Of a stretch of 64,000 bases of DNA, positions 16,835 through 24,575 are shown in pieces (positions within the stretch are counted from its first letter, which is position 1; every line of letters begins with the position of its first letter). Where the stretch lies: positions 1 through 64,000 of the forward strand of contig NZ_PEKX01000007.1 in NCBI RefSeq assembly GCF_002796985.1, written 5' to 3'. The DNA is from Pseudomonas sp. Its GTDB lineage: Bacteria; Pseudomonadota; Gammaproteobacteria; Pseudomonadales; Pseudomonadaceae. The translations under genes and the position numbers were made by a program. The notes below the pieces were generated by a model that saw nothing but the letters and a program-made list of their open reading frames with translations, searched no databases and was not told the DNA's origin.

Positions 16835-17110
16835 TTACGCGCGCACCTCGCCGGTATGGTTGGCGGTGCGGCGCGCGAGGAACTCGGCGAGGTCGCTCAG
16901 GCGGTACTTCACCAAGCGGCCAACCTTGAGGAACGGCAGGTTATAGCGGCCTGTCGAGCGCCAGACGGCGAGGGTGGTCGGCTTCACGTCGAGCACGTAG
17001 GCGGCCTGTTTGTCGTCGACGCTGACGGGCGGGCTATTCGGATCAAAGCCGAGTTGGGCGGCGATCTCGGCTTTGAGTGCCGCGATCGTGGCGGCGTGCG
17101 GGGTGGACAT
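16835..17110 (-). CDS. AlpA/excisionase-like helix-turn-helix protein
   Basis: 91 residues. The centre matches the short winged helix-turn-helix of excisionase/AlpA-type proteins (DKQAAYVLDVKPTTLAVWRS, then LPFLKVGRLVKYRLSDLAEF). Proteins of this kind control excision or activate integrase genes of P4-like elements. It lies 207 bases downstream of the truncated integrase on the same strand, next to a tRNA-derived attachment site, which supports membership in the same mobile-element remnant. Confidence 0.75.
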   Translation of the reverse strand: MSTPHAATIAALKAEIAAQLGFDPNSPPVSVDDKQAAYVLDVKPTTLAVWRSTGRYNLPFLKVGRLVKYRLSDLAEFLARRTANHTGEVRA

Positions 17111-17317
17111 GGGTACGACTCCATCGAGTGTGATTCGGCGGAGTCATGCTCTGAAAAGGCGGGAACTAGAAATATTCCAATCGTTACGAGTATTGGATTT
17201 TCGTTACGATTGTCAGATTGGCGCTATTTCTGTGCTCCCGGTTTTTTTGCGTAGTCCGGGGCAACGGGTCTAATCCATCTCCTGACGACGTCAGGGCCGC
17301 TTGCCAATTTGCGGTCC

Positions 17318-18025
17318 TCAGCCTCTTGAAGGTCGCCGTAGACGATTTCTGCCATTTTTCCGATCTTGATTTTCTGATGGGTACGGTAGTTCGGTGGCTT
17401 GTGCGAAGCGGTCGCGAGAAGGTGCGGGGTTCTTCTGAACGCGGCTCGCCGGGTTGGTGCCCTCGAACAGCTCAAGGTCTGTGGCAAAGTTGAATACAGA
17501 GGAGGCGACGGCCATTGCCTTGTCGGCCTGCGTTGGACTTTTCTTGGTCGCCTTTGCATGAGCGGCCTTCATATCTTGCTTGGTGATGTGTGACAGCTTC
17601 CTCGACTTGATCGACTCCAGGTGCAGACGTAGAAGGTCGCGGTAGTCCCTTTTAGTCTTCTCGCCCAGCGGAGTGCCATCGCGCTTTTTCTTCTTCGCGA
17701 GGAATTGCTCGAACATCTCGGCAAAGGTCGGTTCCTCCCGAATCGCTCGGCGAGCTGCTGCGGGGTTCGCGCCGGTGGCAAACTCGCCAAGGATCTTTTG
17801 AGCCTCGGTGCGTGCCTGTTCGACGGTCATTTCAGGGAAGGTGCCCAGCTTCACCCAAGCAATCGAGGCGCCTGCGCGCTTGATTACGTAAAAGGTGCGG
17901 GTGCCGGTTGCGGTGATCCGCATTGCCAGCTTTGGCACTTCGATATCGTAGACGGCCAGGCGCTTGCCAGCCTCGGGTGGGGGCAATGCCAGCAGAGCGG
18001 TTTTGGTGAATTTCAGCTTCGCCAT
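17318..18025 (-). pseudogene. Tyrosine integrase, P4-like, C-terminally truncated
   Basis: 235 residues. The N terminus is the DUF4102 arm-binding domain (LRITATGTRTFYVIKRAG-like region after LAVYDIEVPKLAMRI), followed by the SAM-like core-binding domain (about 95-200: FAEMFEQFLAKKKKRDGTPL, then DLLRLHLESIK). The resemblance to integrases ends at about residue 215 (FAQATELP). The catalytic domain with its Arg, His and Tyr residues is missing, and the remaining tail is unrelated. Family members are about 400 residues. The protein cannot recombine DNA as encoded. The start lies 170 bases from the tRNA-derived site, the usual position for this integrase type. Confidence 0.85.
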
Positions 18026-18193
18026 GATCCTGCCTCAACTCCTTCCGACAAAAGCCGGGCTAACACCGGGCTAACATGGGCTAACAAATTTGGTCGATTT
18101 TCATGTTGGCCCGTAAAGCTAGGATAGGCTCTAAGGTGTTGCTCTGTATAGGTTAGTTAGGGTTTGTAAATGATCGGGTATCCATATGCCCTC

Positions 18194-18240
18194 CCATTCG
18201 TAATGAGAAGGTCGAGGGTTCGATTCCTTTTACCGGCACC
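18194..18240 (+). tRNA. 3' fragment of a tRNA-Thr(CGT) gene, probable attachment site
   Basis: From the anticodon-loop region (TTCGTAATGAGAAGG) through the T arm (GAGGGTTCGATTCC) to the acceptor end ACCGGCACCA, this reads as the 3' part of a tRNA-Thr with anticodon CGT. The bases upstream do not supply a matching GCCGGT acceptor strand or a D arm, so the 5' half is absent here. A tRNA 3' fragment beside an integrase is the classic far-end attachment site left by a tRNA-targeting element. From memory, a tRNA-Thr gene lies between pilA and nadC in P. aeruginosa, which fits this position next to galE-nadC. No second copy was found in the window. Confidence 0.75.
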
Positions 18241-18249
18241 AGCTTCAAC

Positions 18250-18279
18250 AAAAAGCCCCGCTTTCGAGCGGGGCTTTTT
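18250..18279. terminator. Bidirectional terminator after the tRNA fragment and galE
   Basis: AAAAAGCCCCGC, TTTCGA, GCGGGGCTTTTT: a 12-bp complementary stem including the A and T runs. It would end tRNA transcription on the plus strand and galE transcription on the minus strand. Confidence 0.9.
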
Positions 18280-18299
18280 GTTTTCCGTCAGCGGAAAAA

Positions 18300-19316
18300 T
18301 CAGGCGTAGCCGTTGGGGTTCTGGCTCTGCCAGTTCCAGGCGTCGCGGCACATGTCTTCGATGTCGCGGGCGGCGCTCCAGCGCAGTTCTGCGCCCGCCA
18401 GGGCCGGGTCGGCGTGGTAGCTGGCGATGTCGCCATCGCGGCGGGGCAGGAACTGGAAGGGGAGTTCGCGGCCGCAGGCCTTTTCGTAGGCGTGGATGAT
18501 TTCCAGCACGCTGTAGCCACGGCCGGTGCCGATGTTGAAGGTCTTCGCGCCGTTGGCGCCGTCCAGCCAGCGCAGGGCGCTGAGGTGGGCGTTGGCCAGG
18601 TCGACGACGTGCAGGTAGTCGCGCACGCCGGTGCCGTCCGGGGTGGGGTAGTCGTTGCCGAACACGCGGATGAAGGGCTGTTTGCCGGTGGCGACCTGGG
18701 AGACGTAGGGCATCAGGTTGTTGGGGATGCCGTTGGGGTCTTCGCCGATGCGCCCGCTGGCGTGGGCGCCCACCGGGTTGAAGTAGCGCAGGATGGCCGT
18801 GGTCCACTGTGGATCGGCGCGGGCAATGTCGCGCAAGGCGATTTCCGCCATCAGCTTGGACTGGCCGTAGGGGCTGGCCGGGCCGGTTGGGGCGTCTTCG
18901 CGGATCGGGCTTTCGGCTGCCAGGCCGTAAACCGTGGCGGAGGAGCTATAGATGAAGCGCTTCACTCCATGGCGTTGCATGACCTGGCAGAGAGTGACGG
19001 TGCCGGCGAAGTTGGTCTGGTAGTAGGCGATGGGGTCGGCCACTGACTCGGCGACGGATTTCAGGCCGGCGAGGTGAATGGTGGCGTCGATCTCGTGTTC
19101 GCGGAACAGGCGGTCGAGGACGGCTTCGTCGCGGACATCGCCCTCCACGAAGGGGATTGCTTGGCCGGTAAGTTGCTCGATGCGTTGCAGCGGAATGGGC
19201 GAGCTGTTGCTGAGGTTGTCGAGGACGACGGGGCGGAAGCCCTGCTCGATCAGTTCCAGGCAGATGTGGGAACCGATGTAGCCACAGCCACCGGTCAGCA
19301 GAATCCTTTTTGTCAT
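18300..19316 (-). CDS. galE: UDP-glucose 4-epimerase
   Basis: 338 residues, the standard GalE length. It interconverts UDP-glucose and UDP-galactose (some homologues also the N-acetyl forms) using bound NAD. It has the Rossmann motif GGCGYIGSH at the N terminus, the Ser of YSSSATVYG, and Tyr/Lys in SPYGQSK. The start at 19316 (MTKRILLTGG) is chosen over the longer frame to 19391, whose extra 25 residues are not family-like. It is the first chromosomal gene right of the attachment site and supplies sugar nucleotides for surface polysaccharide. Confidence 0.95.
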   Translation of the reverse strand: MTKRILLTGGCGYIGSHICLELIEQGFRPVVLDNLSNSSPIPLQRIEQLTGQAIPFVEGDVRDEAVLDRLFREHEIDATIHLAGLKSVAESVADPIAYYQTNFAGTVTLCQVMQRHGVKRFIYSSSATVYGLAAESPIREDAPTGPASPYGQSKLMAEIALRDIARADPQWTTAILRYFNPVGAHASGRIGEDPNGIPNNLMPYVSQVATGKQPFIRVFGNDYPTPDGTGVRDYLHVVDLANAHLSALRWLDGANGAKTFNIGTGRGYSVLEIIHAYEKACGRELPFQFLPRRDGDIASYHADPALAGAELRWSAARDIEDMCRDAWNWQSQNPNGYA

Positions 19317-19424
19317 GATCGCGCTATTGCTCCCTTCGCTGTTCGCCGATTCGTGAGCGCCTGAGTATGTCAGAGGCACATGAATCGGCACTATCAGGGG
19401 CAGCGTGAACGCGAGTAGGAAATT

Positions 19425-20273
19425 TTACAGGCTCAGTCGCATCGACAGGTCCAGCGCCTTGACGTCCTTGGTCAGGGTGCCGATGGAGATGTAGTCGACG
19501 CCGGTCTCGGCGATGGTGCGCAGGGTGCTCTCGGTGATGCCGCCCGAGGCCTCCAGCTTGGCGCGGCCGGCGGTCAGGGCGACGGCGGTGCGCATGTCGT
19601 CCAGGCTCAGTTCGTCAAGCATGACGATGTCGGCGCCGGCGTCCAGGGCCTGGCGCAGCTCGGCCAGGTCTTCTACCTCGATCTCCACCGGCTTGCCGGG
19701 GGCGATGCGCTTGGCCGCTTCGATGGCCTGGGCGATGCCGCCGCAGGCAGCGATGTGGTTTTCCTTGATCAGGAAGGCGTCATACAGGCCGATACGGTGG
19801 TTATGGCAGCCGCCGCAGGTAATCGCGTACTTCTGCGCCAACCGCAGGCCGGGCAGGGTCTTGCGGGTGTCGAGCAGCTTGACGCCGGTGCCCTCGACCA
19901 GGTCGGCATAGTGGCGGGCACGGCTGGCGGTGCCGGAAAGCAACTGGAGGAAGTTCAGTGCGCTGCGCTCGCCGGTGAGCAGGGCGCGGGCCGGGCCTTC
20001 CAGGGTGAACAGGGTCTGGTCGGCGCTGACTTGCTGGCCATCCTGAACCTGCCATTTCACCTGTACGCGCGGGTCGACCTGGCGGAACACCTCGTCGACC
20101 CAGGCGGTGCCGGCGAGGGTGGCGTTCTCGCGGGTGATGATGCGGGCGCTGGCGTCGCGCTCGGCGGGGATCAACTGGGCGGTGATGTCGCCGCTGCCAA
20201 TGTCTTCGGCCAGTGCGGCGCGGACGTTGGCCTGGATTTCCCCGGAAAGCTCGGCGAGGGTGAGGTTCGGCAT
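19425..20273 (-). CDS. nadC: Quinolinate phosphoribosyltransferase (decarboxylating)
   Basis: 282 residues. It converts quinolinate and PRPP to nicotinate mononucleotide in de novo NAD synthesis. Visible family motifs include LDTRKTLPGLRLAQKYA, GGCHNHRIGLYDAFLIKENH, and the substrate-pocket strands EIEVEDL, IVMLDELS and EASGGI. The length is normal. It is divergent from the DUF1631 gene, with 278 bases between them. The nadC/DUF1631/ampD/ampE neighbourhood is, to my knowledge, that of P. aeruginosa. Confidence 0.97.
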   Translation of the reverse strand: MPNLTLAELSGEIQANVRAALAEDIGSGDITAQLIPAERDASARIITRENATLAGTAWVDEVFRQVDPRVQVKWQVQDGQQVSADQTLFTLEGPARALLTGERSALNFLQLLSGTASRARHYADLVEGTGVKLLDTRKTLPGLRLAQKYAITCGGCHNHRIGLYDAFLIKENHIAACGGIAQAIEAAKRIAPGKPVEIEVEDLAELRQALDAGADIVMLDELSLDDMRTAVALTAGRAKLEASGGITESTLRTIAETGVDYISIGTLTKDVKALDLSMRLSL

Positions 20274-20419
20274 GGAAGGCTCCTGTTCGCAGTGGCGCGA
20301 TTATACGGACGACGGCGCCTGGCGTGCAGGGCAGACTTATTTTTGGGTCGTCTTGGGATTTGTCGGACGGACGGCGGTTGGTTCGGTGGGAAATTCTTCA
20401 AGAATGCGTGAAATGTCTC

Positions 20420-20447
20420 TTGGTTGTGTAAGAAGCTTCCCTATAAT
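20420..20447 (+). promoter_or_regulatory. Sigma-70-like promoter for the DUF1631 gene
   Basis: TTGGTT at 20420-20425 and TATAAT at 20442-20447 with a 16-base spacer, about 100 bases before the start at 20552. The -10 is a perfect consensus. Confidence 0.6.
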
Positions 20448-20551
20448 GACCTTGAAGATTTCCAATTTTTGACGCCACGAATTTGACGTTACGGATGACG
20501 CCTCGATGATTGTTGGTGCCGCCAGATGGGTCTGACGGCAGGAGACTTGCG

Positions 20552-22843
20552 ATGCAGAACGACGCGAACGTAGTGCCGCTGAACAAGTCGGCCACGGAAC
20601 CCTCGCAGACTTCTTTCGCTGGACGCGTTCCGGCGGGGTTGGTCGCTGTCCGCGATAAAGTCGCCGTCCAACTGCGTCATGCCATGCAGGCTCTGTTCGA
20701 CAACGCTGACGACACCCTGTTCGAGATGGCCGATCGTGCCGGCAACAACGCCGAACAGAGCGCCTACTTCGAAGCCATGCGTGACCTGCGCCTCAAGCGC
20801 AAGGGGATCGAGCGCGGCTTTCTGCAGAAGCTCTTCGAGAGCTTCGCCAACCTGAGCCAGTACGACATCGGCCGGGCGTCGGCGCTGGACACGGTTTCCT
20901 ACGATAACCTCACCCTGGTGCAGAACGACGAGCTGGAAGAGTCCGTCGCCCTCGACGCCATGGTCGCCAAGGTGATGAGTCGCGACGGTGTCGCCCTCAC
21001 GCACCTCACCACCCGTATCAACACCCTGGTCAGCAAGAAGGTCGAGGACAAGACCAATCCGCTTGGCCCGCGCCTGCTCTGCGAAGACTTCCTCGAGGCC
21101 TGCCGTGGCCTGGGCGTGGAGATCAAGGTCAAGCTGATCATCCTCAAGCTCTTCGAGAAATACGTGCTGGCCGATGCCGAGCACCTGTACGCGGAAGCCA
21201 ACCAGACCCTGATTGCTCTCGGCGTGCTGCCGGAGTTGAAGTCCGTCCCGCTGCGCCGCCCGCCGCAACGCACCGTTTCCAGCCAGGGCGCCGAGCCTGC
21301 CGCCAGCGCCGCCGAAGCGGGCGAGCAGAGCGTCGCCGGCCAGTACATGGACGCCGACAGCCAGGCGGCCTTCGCTGCCCTGCGCGACTTGCTCTCGCAG
21401 GTTCGCGGCAGCGCCGCTCCAACCCGGCCGATGCCTGCCGATGCGCTGCCGATCTCCAGCAATGACCTGATGCGCCTGCTCTCCCACTTGCAGTCGCACC
21501 TGCCGGCACAGAGCATCGACGAAATCGACGTGCGCCAGCACCTGGATCACCTGCTGACCCGCGTCAGCAGCAAGAGCGGCCGCTCCCGCGTGGTTGGCCA
21601 GGTGGACGAAGACGTCATCAACCTCGTCTCCATGCTCTTCGAATTCATCCTCGATGACCGCACCCTGCCGGATTCGCTCAAGGCCCTGATCGGCCGCATG
21701 CAGATCCCGATGCTCAAGGTCGCGGTTCTCGACAACACCTTCTTCAGCCGTGGCAGCCACCCGGCGCGCCGCCTGCTCAACGAGATCGCCTCCGCCGCCC
21801 TGGGCTGGGCCGAGCAATCGGATGGCCAGCGCGATCTGCTGTACCAGAAGATCGAGCAGGTGGTGATGCGCCTGCTGAACGACTTCGTCGATGACCCGGC
21901 GATCTTCTCCGAGATGCTCGACGAATTCGTTGCCTTCACCGGTGACGAGCGCCGCCGCAGCGATCTGCTGGAACAGCGCACCCGCGATGCCGAGGAAGGC
22001 CGCGCCCGCGCCGAGCTGGCTCGCCAGGACGTAGAGAGTGTACTGAACGGGCGCCTGCTCGGCCGCACCCTGCCCGAAGTCGTGGTGCGCCTGCTGCAGG
22101 AAGCCTGGAGCCAGGTCCTGTTGCTCACCTGCCTGAAGCACGGCACGCACTCCACCGAGTGGGAAGCCGCACTGGCGACCATGGACGACCTGATCTGGAG
22201 CGTCGAGCCCCACGAAGATCCGGACTCCCGCCTGCGCCTGCTGGAGATGGTGCCGCAGTTGCTCAAGTCGCTGCGCGAAGGCCTGGCTTCGGCCGCCTTC
22301 AATCCGTTCTCCACCGGGGAATTCTTCAGCCGTCTGGAAGGGCTGCACGTTCAGGCCTTCCAGCGCTACAAACAGGTCGAGGAAGCGCCGCTGCTCGATC
22401 TGGAAGACGACCTGCCGCTGCTGGACGACCCGCTGGATGCGCCGGCCGCCGTTGCGCCTGCGGCTACGCAGCCGGCCATGGTCGCGGTGGTCGAGGAAAT
22501 CGTCCTGGCCTCGCCTGAGCCAGTCCGTGCGGTGGAGCCTGAGGAGGCCTTCGCCGATGACGACGAATCCCTGCGCAAGGTCGACGACCTGCGTGTCGGC
22601 AGTTGGGTGGAAATCCAGGAAGACGAAGAGCACAAGCTGCGCTGCAAGCTGGCGGCAGTAATTCGCCCGAGTGGGCGCTATATCTTCGTCAACCGCACCG
22701 GCATGAAGGTGCTGGAGAAGACCCGCATGAGCCTGGCCGTCGAGTTCCGCCGCAACGCCGTGCGCCTGCTCGACGACGCGCTGCTGTTCGACCGCGCCCT
22801 GGAGTCGGTGATCGGCAACCTGCGCCGGCTGAAGAACGCCTGA
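20552..22843 (+). CDS. DUF1631 family protein
   Basis: 763 residues of the DUF1631 family, found widely in gammaproteobacteria with no established role that I can name. The start at 20552 has AGGAG 8 bases upstream. The protein is mostly helical and acidic, with an Ala/Pro-rich linker near 620-670. A conserved beta-rich C-terminal block (VGSWVEIQEDEEHKLRCKLA, then GRYIFVNRTGMKVLEKT) resembles a PilZ-like barrel; this resemblance is my reading. No signal peptide or membrane helix. It lies between nadC and ampD as in P. aeruginosa. Confidence 0.88.
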   Translation: MQNDANVVPLNKSATEPSQTSFAGRVPAGLVAVRDKVAVQLRHAMQALFDNADDTLFEMADRAGNNAEQSAYFEAMRDLRLKRKGIERGFLQKLFESFANLSQYDIGRASALDTVSYDNLTLVQNDELEESVALDAMVAKVMSRDGVALTHLTTRINTLVSKKVEDKTNPLGPRLLCEDFLEACRGLGVEIKVKLIILKLFEKYVLADAEHLYAEANQTLIALGVLPELKSVPLRRPPQRTVSSQGAEPAASAAEAGEQSVAGQYMDADSQAAFAALRDLLSQVRGSAAPTRPMPADALPISSNDLMRLLSHLQSHLPAQSIDEIDVRQHLDHLLTRVSSKSGRSRVVGQVDEDVINLVSMLFEFILDDRTLPDSLKALIGRMQIPMLKVAVLDNTFFSRGSHPARRLLNEIASAALGWAEQSDGQRDLLYQKIEQVVMRLLNDFVDDPAIFSEMLDEFVAFTGDERRRSDLLEQRTRDAEEGRARAELARQDVESVLNGRLLGRTLPEVVVRLLQEAWSQVLLLTCLKHGTHSTEWEAALATMDDLIWSVEPHEDPDSRLRLLEMVPQLLKSLREGLASAAFNPFSTGEFFSRLEGLHVQAFQRYKQVEEAPLLDLEDDLPLLDDPLDAPAAVAPAATQPAMVAVVEEIVLASPEPVRAVEPEEAFADDDESLRKVDDLRVGSWVEIQEDEEHKLRCKLAAVIRPSGRYIFVNRTGMKVLEKTRMSLAVEFRRNAVRLLDDALLFDRALESVIGNLRRLKNA

Positions 22844-22919
22844 GCCCCGCCGCAACACCCTCGCGAGTTCATTTCCCCGTCCGGCTGCTTTAGAGTGGGG
22901 CTTCTGCCAAGGAGCCCCC

Positions 22920-23510
22920 ATGCAGATCGATGTCGAATCCGGCTGGTGCCTCGAAGCCCAGCGCTGTCCCTCGCCGAACTTCAACGCCCGCCCCGATGGC
23001 GAGGTCGTTTCGCTGCTGGTCATTCATAACATCAGCCTGCCGCCCGGCCAGTTCGGCACCTGCAAGGTGCAGGAGTTCTTCCAGAACCGCCTGGACGCCG
23101 ACGAGCATCCGTACTTCGCCAGCATCTGCAGCCTCACGGTGTCCGCGCACTTTCTCATCGAACGCGACGGCTCGCTGTTCCAGTTCGTCTCCTGCAACTC
23201 GCGGGCCTGGCACGCCGGTGTGTCGCGCTTCGACGGGCGGGAGAACTGCAACGATTTCTCCATCGGCATCGAGCTGGAAGGCACCGATACCGAACCCTAC
23301 AGCGAGCGTCAGTACGAAGTGCTGGCGCAGCTGACACGACAGCTGCGCAAGGCGTACCCGGCGATCACCCCGGAGCGCATCCAGGGCCACTGCGACATCG
23401 CCCCGGAGCGCAAGACCGACCCCGGTGAGGCGTTCGACTGGGCGCGCTTCTTTGCCAGTCTCGGTGATGACAGTGGCGCCCACGTCGGCGCAAACAAGGA
23501 GTCGACATGA
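22920..23510 (+). CDS. ampD: 1,6-anhydro-N-acetylmuramyl-L-alanine amidase
   Basis: 196 residues. This cytoplasmic zinc amidase removes the stem peptide from anhydro-muropeptides in peptidoglycan recycling; its loss raises AmpR activation of the beta-lactamase AmpC. Zinc ligands are visible as His36 (LLVIHNIS), the His of QGHCD and the Asp of KTDPG, with Glu in GIELEG. Its length matches AmpD (about 188) with a short tail. AAGGAG precedes the ATG. It overlaps ampE by four bases (ATGA), giving translational coupling. Confidence 0.96.
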   Translation: MQIDVESGWCLEAQRCPSPNFNARPDGEVVSLLVIHNISLPPGQFGTCKVQEFFQNRLDADEHPYFASICSLTVSAHFLIERDGSLFQFVSCNSRAWHAGVSRFDGRENCNDFSIGIELEGTDTEPYSERQYEVLAQLTRQLRKAYPAITPERIQGHCDIAPERKTDPGEAFDWARFFASLGDDSGAHVGANKEST

Positions 23511-24349
23511 GTTTCCTGGTGCTGTTGCTGGTCCTGCTGATCGAGAAGTTTTCCGGCTGGCGCGCCCAAGTACAGCGCGACGGTTGGTGGCTCGGCTGGC
23601 TGGCCACCGTGGGCGGCGTGAAGTCGATGCTGGCGCGACCCTGGCTCGGCCTGCTGGTGGCCATCCTGCCGCCGCTGCTGTTGCTGGCGCTGTTGCTGAC
23701 CCTTGTTGAACCAGTCGCCTACGGTCTGTTGGCGTTGCCGGTGCAGTTGCTGGTGGTGGTCTGGAGCCTGGGGCGCGGCGATGTGCTGCATGCGATCGGC
23801 CCGTTCCGCGATGCCTGGCGCCGTGAGGACGCCCAGGGCGCCTACCACGTCGCCGAACGCGACCTGGGGGTACAGGTGCAGGCCGATGGCGACGACGACC
23901 TACTCGCCGTGGTGCAGGGCACACTGGTATGGGAGGCCTACCAGGCCTTCTTCGCCGTGATCTTCTGGTACGCGCTGCTCGGCCCGGTGGCCGCGCTGGC
24001 CTACCGGCTGCTCGCCATCGCCGCCGAGCAGGCGCGCCAGCCGGAACTGCGCGAGCGCGCCGCGCAACTGCGGCATGCCTTTGACTGGCTGCCGGCGCGG
24101 GCGCTGGTGCTGAGTTTCGCCCTGGTGGGCAACTTCGTCGCGGTGACCCGCACGCTATTGCACGACCTGCTGGCCTGGGACGTGCCTGCCGCTCGCCTGC
24201 TGGCGCGCGCCGGCTACGTGGCGGAAGACTTCAACGAAGGCGGCCTGGGCGCCAAGGGCGTCGCCAGCCTGGACGCACTCTGGCAGTTGCTGGTGCGCTC
24301 CGCGGTACTCTGGTACGCGGCGTTCGCCATCTGGACACTGCTGCTCTGA
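23507..24349 (+). CDS. ampE: Inner-membrane protein AmpE
   Basis: 280 residues, predicted polytopic: hydrophobic segments near 1-10, 45-90, 145-175 and 262-280. AmpE is associated with AmpD and is proposed to act in beta-lactamase signalling; its biochemical role is unsettled. It shows the family's N-terminal FLVLLLVLLIEK and an interior Trp/Arg-rich region (WSLGRGDV). It overlaps ampD by ATGA, and the pair is a conserved operon. Confidence 0.93.
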   Translation: MSFLVLLLVLLIEKFSGWRAQVQRDGWWLGWLATVGGVKSMLARPWLGLLVAILPPLLLLALLLTLVEPVAYGLLALPVQLLVVVWSLGRGDVLHAIGPFRDAWRREDAQGAYHVAERDLGVQVQADGDDDLLAVVQGTLVWEAYQAFFAVIFWYALLGPVAALAYRLLAIAAEQARQPELRERAAQLRHAFDWLPARALVLSFALVGNFVAVTRTLLHDLLAWDVPAARLLARAGYVAEDFNEGGLGAKGVASLDALWQLLVRSAVLWYAAFAIWTLLL

Positions 24350-24575
24350 GCCAGCGAGTCGGGCCGGCGACCGCCGGTCCGATGATGGCATTTTAACCTT
24401 AAGTTACAGAACTCCCCGCCGATATCAGGTACACATCGAACCCGAAGCGCGAGATGGCGGCCGCTGCCTGACTGTGGCCGCGCTGGCAAGCGCTCGTGGC
24501 GACGGCCCGTCCAGGGGCGCGCCGTACCATCCCCGACAAGCGACATAACAATAACGGGAACAGGAGACGTCTTAC

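Noticed and set aside
16711..16929. Small plus-strand ORFs around 16.7-17.3 kb
   Set aside because: They are antisense to the AlpA-like gene, Arg/Gly rich, and have no ribosome sites.
17224..17559. Second reading frame as the C-terminal half of the integrase after a frameshift
   Set aside because: It contains none of the Arg, HxxR or Tyr motifs of tyrosine recombinases, so the catalytic domain is missing rather than frameshifted.
18130..18240. Intact tRNA-Thr gene
   Set aside because: The 3' half is convincing, but no matching acceptor strand or D arm exists upstream, so it is treated as a 3' fragment.
20489..23023. 844-residue minus-strand ORF opposite the DUF1631 gene
   Set aside because: Typical GC-rich antisense shadow (Gln/His/Val/Ala rich), without motifs or ribosome site.
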